A DNA stretch of 64,000 bases from JAKAVN01 sp963734845. GTDB taxonomy: Bacteria > Desulfobacterota > Binatia > Binatales > Binataceae. How positions within the stretch are numbered: the stretch's first letter is position 1; each line of letters begins with the position of its first letter. The stretch is taken from positions 62,001 through 126,000 of the forward strand of contig CAVTIS010000018.1 in the NCBI GenBank assembly GCA_963734845.1, written 5' to 3'. Shown here piece after piece: positions 1-8,700 of this stretch. The notes beneath the pieces are model-generated. The model was not told the origin of the DNA, did no database searches, and worked only from the letters and a program-made list of their open reading frames with translations. Made by a program: the position numbers and the translations under genes.

Positions 1-85
1 TGAACCCACCATTAGCGACCGGGCCGAACTGCTCGCGCTGATCGAAAGAGAGGCCGCTCCGTTCGGCAATCCGGCGAGAACGTAG
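1..85 (+). CDS. C-terminal end of an unidentified protein (partial)
   Basis: An open frame enters from the left edge and stops at a TAG at 83-85. The 27 visible codons end in ...LLALIEREAAPFGNPART and show no motif, so I cannot name the product. It lies 116 bp before lpxD on the same strand. The frame is open from the first complete codon, which supports a real gene tail, but so short a stretch could be open by chance. Confidence 0.4.
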   Translation, partial: EPTISDRAELLALIEREAAPFGNPART

Positions 86-201
86 TCAGCCGGAGTGGGG
101 GCGGGCGCGTCGGAAACGAGCGTTGAATTGAAAAACCCGCTACGCTTTGGCTTCGCCTGCTCGGGCCGTGTGTCGGCAGGGGCGGCGATGGGGGTTGAGC
201 T

Positions 202-1230
202 ATGAAACTCAAGGAACTCGCGTCCCGGCTGGGCTTGACGCTGCGCGGCAGCGGCGAGGTCGAAATCGTCTCGCCGGCGCCGTTGGAGGCCGCGGCGTCG
301 GGGACGATCATCTTCGTCGCCACGCCCAAGTACCTCGACGCGCTGCGCACCACGGCCGCGGCCTGCGCGATCGTACCGGCGGAGTTCGCCTCCGCCGCAC
401 CGTGCGCGGTGTTGCTGAGCGACAATCCTTATTCCGACTTCGCCCGCGTGCTGGAGATATTCTTTCCGCCCTACCGGCCCACGGCGGGAATCGATCCGAC
501 CGCGCGCATCGCGCCCGACGCGAAGGTGGGCGACGGCGCCTCGGTCGGCGCTTACTGCGTAATTGGTGCGGGCGTGACGATCGGCCGCGACGCGGTGATC
601 CATCCCCATGTCACGATCTATCCGGGAGTGCGCGCGGGCGAGCGTTTGGTCTGCCACAGCGGCGTTGCGATTCGCGAGAACGTGACGATCGGCAATCGCG
701 TAACGATTCTCAACGGCGCGGTGATCGGCGCCGAGGGCTTCGGCTTTGTCGAGCAGGCGGGTGCGCTGGTGCGGATTCCGCAGGTCGGCGCGGTTGCGAT
801 CGAAGATGACGTGGAAGTCGGCGCGCTGGCCACGATCGATCGCGCGACGATGGGTGCCACGGTGATCCGGCGCGGGGCCAAGCTCGATAACCACGTGCAC
901 ATCGGCCACAACTGCGAAGTCGGCGAATACTCGCGCTTCTCCGCCCAGGTCGGCCTCTCCGGCTCGGTCAAGGTCGGACGCTGGTGCCAGTTCGGAGGAC
1001 AGGTGGGGGTGGCCGATCATGCGCAGATAGGCGACCGCGTGCGGGTGGTCGCGCAGTCGGGAATCCCGCACGATCTCGCCGACGAGGCCACGGTTGGCGG
1101 CACCCCGGCGGTCGATGTGCGTATATGGCGGCGGATGGCTGCCATCGTGCCGCGGCTGCCGGCGGCGATGCGCCGCCTGCGCGCAATCGAGGAAAGGCTG
1201 GGGTTGCGCGAGGCGAACCAGGATCGATGA
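202..1230 (+). CDS. lpxD: UDP-3-O-(3-hydroxyacyl)glucosamine N-acyltransferase LpxD
   Basis: LpxD adds the second 3-hydroxyacyl chain, from acyl-ACP, to UDP-3-O-acyl-glucosamine in the third step of lipid A synthesis in the cytoplasm. The 342-residue protein has the expected length. It has an N-terminal uridine-binding lobe (about residues 1-100), a long left-handed beta-helix of hexapeptide repeats from about residue 105 (for example VTIGRDAVIHPHVTI, then GAEGFGF), and a C-terminal helix rich in Arg and Leu. His236 in HIGHNCEVGE matches the catalytic histidine of the family. The ATG at 202 follows a GGGGGTTGAG stretch that can serve as ribosome binding site. No fabZ, lpxA or lpxB is next to it, so the usual lpx cluster is not kept on this side. 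Its presence shows a diderm host. Confidence 0.95.
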   Translation: MKLKELASRLGLTLRGSGEVEIVSPAPLEAAASGTIIFVATPKYLDALRTTAAACAIVPAEFASAAPCAVLLSDNPYSDFARVLEIFFPPYRPTAGIDPTARIAPDAKVGDGASVGAYCVIGAGVTIGRDAVIHPHVTIYPGVRAGERLVCHSGVAIRENVTIGNRVTILNGAVIGAEGFGFVEQAGALVRIPQVGAVAIEDDVEVGALATIDRATMGATVIRRGAKLDNHVHIGHNCEVGEYSRFSAQVGLSGSVKVGRWCQFGGQVGVADHAQIGDRVRVVAQSGIPHDLADEATVGGTPAVDVRIWRRMAAIVPRLPAAMRRLRAIEERLGLREANQDR

Positions 1231-1287
1231 GAGGTGAGCCGGCGTGGTATTTTCGAGTGCGAACCGTGTGCGGTCAGGAGGGGAGAG

Positions 1288-1587
1288 ATGAAATGCCAGG
1301 GCAACGAAAATAGCAAGAGCCGCAGCCGTGGATGGGCGCCGGCCGCTATCGCGGGGGCCGCGTTACTGGCGGCGGCCGTGTGCGGCGGATGTTTGTACAC
1401 CATCATTCCCGCGATGGCCGGACCCAGCACCACTTATCCGCAATCCGCCGATAACCAGCCAGCAGCGCAGCCGTCGCCGGCGTCGCAGGCAACGGAGCCG
1501 TCGCAGCCGCCAAACGATCAGAACAAACAGCTAAACGGCATGCCGCCAAACGGTGCTCATCCTCATGGCCAGGGCGGCACTCTATAG
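1288..1587 (+). CDS. Small Pro/Gln-rich lipoprotein, first of a tandem pair
   Basis: The 99-residue protein starts with a Lys/Arg-rich segment, a hydrophobic stretch (AAIAGAALLAAAV) and a lipobox-like CGGC, so it is probably a lipoprotein with the modified Cys about 36 residues in. The mature part is short, polar and low in complexity (many Pro, Gln, Ser, Asn). The ATG at 1288 is preceded by AGGAGGGGAG, a strong ribosome binding site; a longer frame opens at 1234 but lacks one. The next gene begins 5 bp after its stop and has the same CxGCL-x-x-I-P pattern after its hydrophobic segment, so the two look like diverged duplicates in one operon. Function unknown. Confidence 0.7.
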   Translation: MKCQGNENSKSRSRGWAPAAIAGAALLAAAVCGGCLYTIIPAMAGPSTTYPQSADNQPAAQPSPASQATEPSQPPNDQNKQLNGMPPNGAHPHGQGGTL

Positions 1588-1592
1588 CGGGC

Positions 1593-1817
1593 GTGGTGAA
1601 TCGTTCGAGCAGCGGACGTTCGAAAGTGATCGGCGCATCGGCGATGTTCGCGGTGTTGTTCGCGATGAGCGCCACGTGCAGCGGATGTCTGTGGATCGCG
1701 ATCCCCAGTCTCGCCTACGAGGGCTACAAGTACGAGTCAGGCGGCGGCCATCAGGAGAGCCAGGCCAAGCAACATCAAAGCTCGCAGCCCCCTGCGGCCA
1801 ACGATGACATCGAGTAG
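1593..1817 (+). CDS. Small lipoprotein, second of a tandem pair
   Basis: The 74-residue protein starts at GTG 1593. It has a basic N-terminus, a hydrophobic segment (ASAMFAVLFAMSATC) and a CSGCLWIAIP motif that parallels CGGCLYTIIP in the gene 5 bp upstream. The mature part is polar and Gln/Ser-rich and ends in acidic residues. The shared motif and close spacing point to duplication and co-transcription. A 15-residue segment (YEGYKYESGGGHQES) is unlike the first copy. No known family recognised; the likely location is the periplasmic face of a membrane. Confidence 0.6.
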   Translation: MVNRSSSGRSKVIGASAMFAVLFAMSATCSGCLWIAIPSLAYEGYKYESGGGHQESQAKQHQSSQPPAANDDIE

Positions 1818-1830
1818 CGGCCGGGCGGTG

Positions 1831-2424
1831 TCAGTTGCAGGCGCAGACGTTGCACGACGTTTGCCCGGTGAGCGCCGGCGAATTTTTCAACACACTGGAA
1901 GGTAAGGTCGATACGCCTGTGCCGGGCGGCTGGGCCGGGTTGGCCGACGTGCCGGAGGTGGCGGCGTTGGCCGCCGCGCTATTGGCGTTGCCGAGCCCGG
2001 GTGATTGTCCGGGCGGGATGAAGGGCGATTGCGGAGAGCTCGTGAGGTAGCTGAAACACGCGCCGGAAGCGGCCGAGCGCGCCGCGGAGTAGCTGGGTGC
2101 GGTGACCGTGCCCGACCATTGCGTGCCCGAAACGGTAGTGAAGCAACTGCAATTGAACAGTCGCGCGGCGGGAGTCGGCAGCGCGGTTGGAATTACCACG
2201 GGCGTAGCCAGAGGCGTGGCCACGACGCCCGGAACGCTCACCAGCGGGGACGGCGCGCCGGGCAAGGTGGGCACCGAAGGCCGAGTCTGGGGCGGCGGGC
2301 CGGGCGGTGGCGCCGGCGCCTGCGCGCGTGCCACGGCAGCCAGAGCGGTGAGGGCGAGCGCCGTCGCGATCACGGCTCGGGCGGCTGCGCAAACGCCTGA
2401 AATTAAGGTCGGGAAAATTCTCAT
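1831..2424 (-). CDS. Secreted Pro-rich protein with Cys pairs
   Basis: A 197-residue protein with a clear signal peptide (hydrophobic core to about residue 33, then ARAQA as likely cleavage site). After it come a Pro/Ala/Thr-rich linker of about 50 residues and a small region with Cys residues (FNCSC..., then SGACFSYL). The protein ends in CNVCACN. The seven mature Cys suggest disulfides or metal binding. No family recognised. It runs convergently to the small lipoprotein pair and divergently from tolC, whose upstream region it shares. The start at 2424 is the only one that includes the signal peptide. Confidence 0.65.
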   Translation of the reverse strand: MRIFPTLISGVCAAARAVIATALALTALAAVARAQAPAPPPGPPPQTRPSVPTLPGAPSPLVSVPGVVATPLATPVVIPTALPTPAARLFNCSCFTTVSGTQWSGTVTAPSYSAARSAASGACFSYLTSSPQSPFIPPGQSPGLGNANSAAANAATSGTSANPAQPPGTGVSTLPSSVLKNSPALTGQTSCNVCACN

Positions 2425-2786
2425 CGCTAAAAGGTTGTCATCCTGAAGAAGTTCTTTGCTGAAGAAGTTCTATGCTGAAGAAGTTTTGCTTCGAGAGTCC
2501 TGCGTCGAAAAAATTCTTGTACCAAGAGAAATCTTTGTCCGATCACGCGGCGGCATCTTGCGCGCGCGGGCGCGCCCCCGCGCGACGCCGGGATGCGCCG
2601 CTATGATCCGGAAGCCGGGCCTGCGTTGCAAGCGCGACGCGTTTGGGCAAAAGTGCCCTGTGTATTATTTGGCTCGATTCGCTCGACGGGCTTGATCTAC
2701 GAAACGCACCTGCCGCGGTTTCGTCTTTGTGTGAAGTTCCGTTTGCGGAAGTCCTTCACGCTAGTTCAAGGAGGTTCCGAATCCTT
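2425..2786. other. 362-bp divergent intergenic region upstream of tolC
   Basis: This gap lies between the start of the secreted Pro-rich protein (minus) and the start of the TolC-like gene (plus). It holds a 16-bp unit repeated three times (2443-2490), a GC-rich stretch (2555-2600) and a ribosome binding site (CAAGGAGG, 2768-2775) before the ATG at 2787. TATTAT at 2663-2668 could be a -10 element for tolC, but I see no good -35 at the right distance. No gene is supported here. Confidence 0.5.
2443..2490. repeat. Three tandem copies of a 16-bp unit
   Basis: The copies are 2443-2458 (CTGAAGAAGTTCTTTG), 2459-2474 (one change) and 2475-2490 (diverged in the last five bases). They lie just upstream of the start of the minus-strand secreted protein and 300 bp before tolC. 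Spacing of 16 bp does not match a full helical turn pattern. The unit could come from replication slippage or be a regulator site array; the sequence does not decide. Confidence 0.8.
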
Positions 2787-4712
2787 ATGATGTTGCGCAA
2801 GATATTTCCCATGCTCGTGATTCTCGTGCTGCCGGTGCTGGCGGAACACCCATTACCCCTGCTCGCGCAGACGGCGCCGATGCCGGCCGCGATGCCGACC
2901 GCGGCGACCTCGGGTCTGGCCGTCGGTGCGCCCAAGTTGCCGCCTATCGCAACCCCGCGCAACCAACAGGTCATCCCGGTACCCGAACAGCCGGCGCCCG
3001 ATCTCAACACGCCCTCCAGCCAGACCGCGCCCTTCGAGCACGGCGCCTCCGTGTTGTCGCTACCCGGAAGTTTCGCCAGGCAGATTTCGCCCACCGAACG
3101 GGTGGCCCCCGAGAGCATCATCAGCCAATCCTACCTCGGTACGCGCGACGACACGGTGCGCGGGCTCTCGCTCAAGGAGGCGATTTATATCGGGCTTGCG
3201 AACAATCCCAACGTGAAGGTCGCCGAACTCGATCCGCTGGCCAGCGAGGAAGCGGTCGAAGTGGCCAATGGGGCGTTCGACCCGGCGTTGACGGCCGAGG
3301 GCGACATCATCAAGAGTGTGGTGCCGGTCACCTCGCCGTTCCAGGTCAGCGGCAGCCGGGCGTTCACCAACAAGCTGTATGACTGGGACTTCGGGCTCAA
3401 CAAGGTGTCCGCACTGACCAATGGCACGATCGGGCTCACCTTCAACAACGAGCGCGCATACTCCAACTCGAGCTTCGCGTCGATCAATCCGTCCTACGTT
3501 CCGCAACTCGCGCTGTCGGTATCGCAGCCCCTCCTGCGCAACTTCGGCTGGAACTTCGCCACTCTCAACGTGCGGATCGCCGAGTCCTCGCAGAAGCAGT
3601 CGCAGTGGAACATGGAGCAGAGCATCGAGGACTTCGTGCTGCGAATCGGCACTGACTACTGGAACGTGGTGCAGGCGGAAGAGAACCTGCAGGTGGCCGA
3701 GTACGCGCTCAGGCTGAACAGCGACCTGGTGCGCCAGAACCGAATCGCGCTGCAGGTCGGCACGCTGGCGCCGATCGATCTGCAGGAGGCGCAATCGGCC
3801 GAAGCCACTTCGGCGGCCAACGTCTATACCGCCCAGGCCGCCCAGCGCGCCGCGCGCGCGGCGCTGCGGCAGGACGTGATGATGAATCCGGCGTCGACCT
3901 TCGTGCCGCAGGAGATCGAGCCCACCGACAAGCCCAATCCGACGCGCGAGATGATTCCTAATGAAGAGGTAGCACTAGAGACCGCGATCCAGTATCGGCC
4001 TTCGCTGGAGGGGATGCGCGAGGCCATCCGCGGCGCGCTGATGCAGGTGAAATTTTCTGAAAACCAGACCCTGCCGCAGCTCAACCTGGGCGCGCAGTTC
4101 GGCCTCAACTCGACCGCGGGGGCTTCCCATTGCATACGCAACTTCAGCGGGCTCATCAGCGGCAACTGCGCCGCTACTCCGCTGGTGCCAGGTTCCGGGA
4201 CCAAGCTGCCGTTTGGCGGGATCTACGGCGACGCGCTCAACCGCCTGTTCGGCACCAGTTTCTATAACTACGCCGCGGTGTTGAACTTCGCCTATCCGAT
4301 CGATAACGCCGCCGCGCGCTCGGTGCTGGCGCAGACGCGAGTGCAGTACGAATCGCTCAGGATGCAGTACCGCGCGTCGATCTCGACCGCAGTGGTAGCG
4401 GTGCAGACCGCGCTCGCCAATCTGGAGGCGGATCACAAGCGCGTGCAGGCGACACGCCAGGCGACTTACTATGCGGCGGAATCGCTCCACGACGAGGAGA
4501 TCCGCTTCAAGGTCGGGATGGCGACGACGCACGATCTGCTGCAGTTCCAGGAGCAGCTGATCTCGGCGCAGGGCAACCAGGTGCAGGCTGAGGTGGACCT
4601 CGAGGATGCGCGGCTTTCGCTGGAGCACGAGCAGGGCACGCTGCTGCGCGCCTTCCAAATCGACTTCCAGCTCCAGGACCCGCATCGTTCGCCCTGGTAC
4701 TCGAAGTTCTAA
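2787..4712 (+). CDS. TolC-family outer membrane efflux protein
   Basis: A 641-residue outer membrane factor of the TolC/NodT type, which forms the trimeric exit duct of tripartite efflux pumps or type I secretion. It has a signal peptide (MMLRKIFPMLVILVLPVLA), a long Pro/Thr-rich segment to about residue 110, and then two outer-membrane-efflux repeats: LSLKEAIYIGLANNPNV opens the first, and long Leu/Ala/Gln-rich helices follow in both halves. It is longer than typical TolC (about 450-500 residues) because of the Pro-rich N-terminal extension and an insert near residue 450-490. ATG 2787 is preceded by CAAGGAGG. No inner membrane pump or adaptor is adjacent; the MacAB-like pair at 24-27 kb and the EmrA-like adaptor at 31 kb are possible partners by inference only. 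Confidence 0.9.
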   Translation: MMLRKIFPMLVILVLPVLAEHPLPLLAQTAPMPAAMPTAATSGLAVGAPKLPPIATPRNQQVIPVPEQPAPDLNTPSSQTAPFEHGASVLSLPGSFARQISPTERVAPESIISQSYLGTRDDTVRGLSLKEAIYIGLANNPNVKVAELDPLASEEAVEVANGAFDPALTAEGDIIKSVVPVTSPFQVSGSRAFTNKLYDWDFGLNKVSALTNGTIGLTFNNERAYSNSSFASINPSYVPQLALSVSQPLLRNFGWNFATLNVRIAESSQKQSQWNMEQSIEDFVLRIGTDYWNVVQAEENLQVAEYALRLNSDLVRQNRIALQVGTLAPIDLQEAQSAEATSAANVYTAQAAQRAARAALRQDVMMNPASTFVPQEIEPTDKPNPTREMIPNEEVALETAIQYRPSLEGMREAIRGALMQVKFSENQTLPQLNLGAQFGLNSTAGASHCIRNFSGLISGNCAATPLVPGSGTKLPFGGIYGDALNRLFGTSFYNYAAVLNFAYPIDNAAARSVLAQTRVQYESLRMQYRASISTAVVAVQTALANLEADHKRVQATRQATYYAAESLHDEEIRFKVGMATTHDLLQFQEQLISAQGNQVQAEVDLEDARLSLEHEQGTLLRAFQIDFQLQDPHRSPWYSKF

Positions 4713-4849
4713 CGTAATCCGAACGCAACGGATCAGACTGCAAAGAGGACCCTTCTGGCATAACGGCTCACTTAGGCGCGCCAAACCGGGACGGCATCTA
4801 TCTAAAACTTTGTGCACAGGTGCCTTAGACGATCCTGCGGGAGGAAAAA

Positions 4850-5176
4850 GTGGGCAAGACGAAAATCGCGGCACTGGTCGTGTTGATAGTTTTGCTCGGG
4901 GCCTTGGGTATCGAAGCGGGCGCGCGCGCTTATCGCGTTTGGCAGTGCAACCGCTACGCTAATATCGTCCGGGAGATGGCGCAGGAGCGCGACCGCGGAG
5001 TTTCGTCGGATGCGCTGCGCGCCCGGCTAAAGGCGACAGAGGCTTCGCAGACCAAGCCCAATCCGGAAATCCACGACTTGATGGAAAGCACGATAACCGG
5101 GCTTTACGAACATCCTGAACTGAACCCGGAGCAGTCCGCCGGCATCGCGCTAGACGGCTGTCTGGAGCATCCTTAA
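4850..5176 (+). CDS. Small membrane-anchored protein, unknown function
   Basis: A 108-residue protein from GTG 4850, preceded by GGGAGGAAAAA. It has one N-terminal hydrophobic segment (IAALVVLIVLLGALGIEAGA) followed by a soluble, charged, helix-prone domain with two Cys (VWQCNR and DGCLEHP at the end). It is probably anchored in the inner membrane with the domain in the periplasm. It sits 137 bp after tolC and 61 bp before the Rid-family gene on the same strand. No family recognised. Confidence 0.6.
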   Translation: MGKTKIAALVVLIVLLGALGIEAGARAYRVWQCNRYANIVREMAQERDRGVSSDALRARLKATEASQTKPNPEIHDLMESTITGLYEHPELNPEQSAGIALDGCLEHP

Positions 5177-5237
5177 GGAGCTTGTGCCTGGTTATCGTGG
5201 CTACTCGAAAAAGTTAACGCCAACGAGGAGACCGACA

Positions 5238-5636
5238 ATGGAAAAGAAGTTTATCAATCCTGACACCATTCATACGCCGCGCGGGTACACCCATGTCGTT
5301 GCGCTGCAGGGCGGCCGGATGCTTTTCGTCTCGGGACAGGTAGCGATCGACAAGGACGGCCAGATAGTTGGCAAAGGCGATCTGAAAGCGCAGGCATTCA
5401 AGGCGGCCGAGAACCTGGTCGCGGCGCTCAAGGGCGCCGGCGCGTCGCTCGCCGACGTGATCAAAATGAATACCTACGTGGTCAACTACAAGCAGGAAGA
5501 CTACCGCGCGATTAACGACATGCGCCGCGAGTTCTTTCCCAAGGAGAACCCGCCCGCGTCCACGCTTATCGGCGTGGCGGCGCTGGCGGTCGACGGCTTG
5601 TTGATTGAGATCGAGGCCGTCGCCGCGTTGCCCTAG
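5238..5636 (+). CDS. Rid family (YjgF/UK114) protein
   Basis: A 132-residue protein with the full Rid fold signature: RMLFVSGQVAIDKDG near the start, AENLVAALKGAGASLADVIK in the middle and LIEIEAVAALP at the end. RidA proteins hydrolyse reactive enamine/imine intermediates from PLP enzymes. The arginine that binds the substrate carboxylate in true RidA (motif PAR) is replaced here: the matching segment reads NPPASTLIGV. It therefore probably belongs to a Rid subgroup without proven deaminase activity. ATG 5238 follows GAGGAGACCG, which makes it preferable to the longer frame from 5184. It converges with the histidine kinase gene; the 84-bp gap shows no strong hairpin. Confidence 0.85.
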   Translation: MEKKFINPDTIHTPRGYTHVVALQGGRMLFVSGQVAIDKDGQIVGKGDLKAQAFKAAENLVAALKGAGASLADVIKMNTYVVNYKQEDYRAINDMRREFFPKENPPASTLIGVAALAVDGLLIEIEAVAALP

Positions 5637-5720
5637 TGGGATGCCTTGCCCAAAGCGAGGTTTTAATTCCCTTCCTCAGTTGTCTTGGAGGAGAATGTCA
5701 GCGAATGAAAGAGTGAAGAG

Positions 5721-8700
5721 TCATTCTTCGACCGGGCGGTAAACGATCTCGAGCCGCTCGAGGAAATCCGTCAGATCGCGTCCCAGGCGCTGCGCCGCGT
5801 CGAAGTCCTTCTCTTTGCCCGCCTGCTCCAGGTCGCGGCCGAAGTCGGTTATCGCGTCGAGTCCGTAACTGCCGCCTTCGCCTTTCATCTTGTGGCCCAG
5901 CCGCGCAATCGTGTCCGCGTCGCCGCGCTCCACCGCGCTCCGTAGCGCGCGGGCGTCCTCGCGCTTGCGGCCGAGAAAGCCTGGGACGAGGTCGCTTAGA
6001 TCCTGATCGATCTGAACGACGATCGGCTGATCTGGAACCATCGCGGTACCCCCTGCGCCGTTGGCGGGCATCGCAGCGCCGGACGGCGCACCCTGCACTG
6101 CGGGTTCGACCGCTCCGCGAATGGTCTCGAGCAGAGTCGAGCGTTTGACCGGTTTGGTCACATGCGCGTCGCATCCCATTTTCAAACTCCTGCGCACGGC
6201 CTCATCATGGGCCGAAGCGGTGAGGGCAATGATCGGGGTGGGGCGGCGATGGTCGCCTTGCTCCAGGCGGCGAATTTCGGCGACCGCCTCGTAACCGTCC
6301 ATCACGGGCATCTGGATATCCATTACGATCGCGTCGTAATGGCCGGTCATGAACTTGTGCACCGCGACCTTCCCGTTCTCGGCATGGTCGAGCTGGTAAG
6401 GCGTGTCCTTCAGATAGGCTTCGACTAGGAGCCGATTGTCGGGCGAGTCCTCCGCCAGGAGAATTCTAAGGGGCTTCTTGAGCACGACGGCGGCCCGAGA
6501 GGGGGCCGCGCGTTTTAGGCGGAAGTCGTGCGAGGCGCCGCGATCGTTGACGGATGGCGTGGCAGCGTCATTGTGGAGTGCATGCTCGTCGACGGCACCA
6601 GCGCAGACCGCGGCGACAGTCGTCCATAAATCCCCGCGCCGCACCGGCTTCAGCACGTATCGGCAACGCTGGCCTTCCTGCAGGGCGCGCTCGCGCAGCC
6701 GTCCAAGCTGCGAATTAAGATCGTTCGCCGTCAGCATCAGCACTATCCCCTCGCGCGCTGTGTGCGATGCGCTCATAATCTGTTGCGCGATCCCGGCTCC
6801 GTCGGGCTCCGGCATTCGATTAGCCGCCAGCATCGCATCGTAGGGCTGCCCGGCCTCGCGCGCCCGCACGAGTTCGCTTAATGCGCCAGCGCCATCGGCG
6901 GCCAGGAAGACCTCGGCGCCGGCGAGCGCCAACAGTTCGGCCAGGATCGCGCGGTTGGTGGATGAGCCGTCGGCCACCAGCACCTTTCTCCCCGCCAGGC
7001 GTGCCATACCGGCATAGGCCGGCGGTCGCACAGTGGCAGGCTGAAGCTCGAGCGCGATGGTGAAACTGAAAGTGCTGCCCTCGCGCGGGCTGCTCTCCAC
7101 GGTAATCTTTCCGTTCATCAGTTCGACCAGGCGCTTGACGATCGCCAGTCCCAGACCGGTGCCGCCATACTTGCGGCTGACAGTCGAATCGGCCTGAATG
7201 AAGTTCGCGAAGATCGCATCCTGTTGCTTGGCAGGAATCCCGATACCGGTGTCGTGGACCGCGAAGCGCAGCAGTTGGCATCTGGCCGGCGCGCTGGTCG
7301 CGGCAGGGGACGCGGCTTCTCGGGCGGCCGGCGCGGCTAAAGATTGCCGCGGCTGGGCGCCGATGGAGTCGTCGGGCTCAGCGGAGTCGACCGCCTCGAT
7401 CGTCAATGTCACTTCACCGCGCTCGGTGAATTTGATCGCGTTGCTCAGCAGGTTGATAAGAATCTGCCGCAAGCGCAACGGATCGCCGATTAACGCGGTG
7501 GAGAAGGTGGACGGGATACGCAGCGCGAGCTCCAGGCCCTTTTCGTGCGCGCGCACGCCGAGCGTCTCCATCACGTCCTCAGCCAGTTCCACCAGGTCGA
7601 AATCGGCGTGCTCCAGGCTGAGGCGGCCGCTCTCTACCTTGGAGAGGTCGAGGATGCCGTTTACCAGGTTGAGCAGGGACGTCCCATTGTTGCGCATCGT
7701 GTCGAGATAGCGGCGCTGCTCGGCAGTGAGCGAGGTCTCCCACAACAGATCGGCCATCCCGAGGATCGCGTTCATCGGCGTGCGAATTTCATGCGACATG
7801 ACGGAGAGGAAATGCGACTTGGCCTCGGACGCGGCCAGCGCCGCCTCGCGTGCGGCAATCAGCTCGTGCTCGGTTTGCTTGAGCTCGCTGATGTCGCGTG
7901 CGATGGAGACCACACATGGCTCTCCGCCCAGGTCTACTACCGCCGAGGACACCAGGGCCGAGACGATGCGCCCGCCGCGGACACGGAAGTCGGCCTCCAC
8001 GTTGCGGATTACGCGTTCGGCTCTGATTTTCTCGAATACGGCGGCCTCGTGCGCACGGTCTACCCAAAAATCCAGGTCGTCTGCGGTCTTGCCGAGCGCC
8101 TCTTCGCGGCTGTAGCCCGTCACGTCGAAGAACGCATTGTTGACCTCGAGATAGCGGCCGTCGCTCAGACGCTTGATCGTGATGGAATCGAGGCTGGCTT
8201 CAAAAATCCTGCGTAGGGTCTGTTCGCTTTCCTGCAGGCGATGCTGGGCGAGTTCGCGATCGGTGATTTCTCGGCGCAACTGGCTCTGGCTGACTTCCAG
8301 CTCGCGCAGCTCGACCGCGAGCGCCTCGCGCGCCGCGCGCAGCTCGCGCTCGGTGCGCTTGAGCTCGCTTACGTCGCGCGTCGCCGAGACGATACAGGTT
8401 TCTCCGTCCAGTCTTATCAGCGAGGCGGAAACCAGGTGATCGGCCAGGCGCCCGTCCTTCATCCGAAAGGTACATTCCAGGTTGCGCGCGCGCCCTTCGG
8501 TCTTGAGCAGGTGGAGCAGGTTCCGAACTTCGTCCGGGTAGACCCACACGCCTAGCTCGAGTGCGCTGCGCCCGAGTACCTCCTTGCGGGTGTAGCCCAT
8601 TACGTCGCAGAAGACCTGGTTGACGTCGAGAAAGTGGCCGGTCTTGAGGTCATTGATGGTGATAACGTCGCCGCTGGCCTCGAGCACCTTGCGCAGCTTG

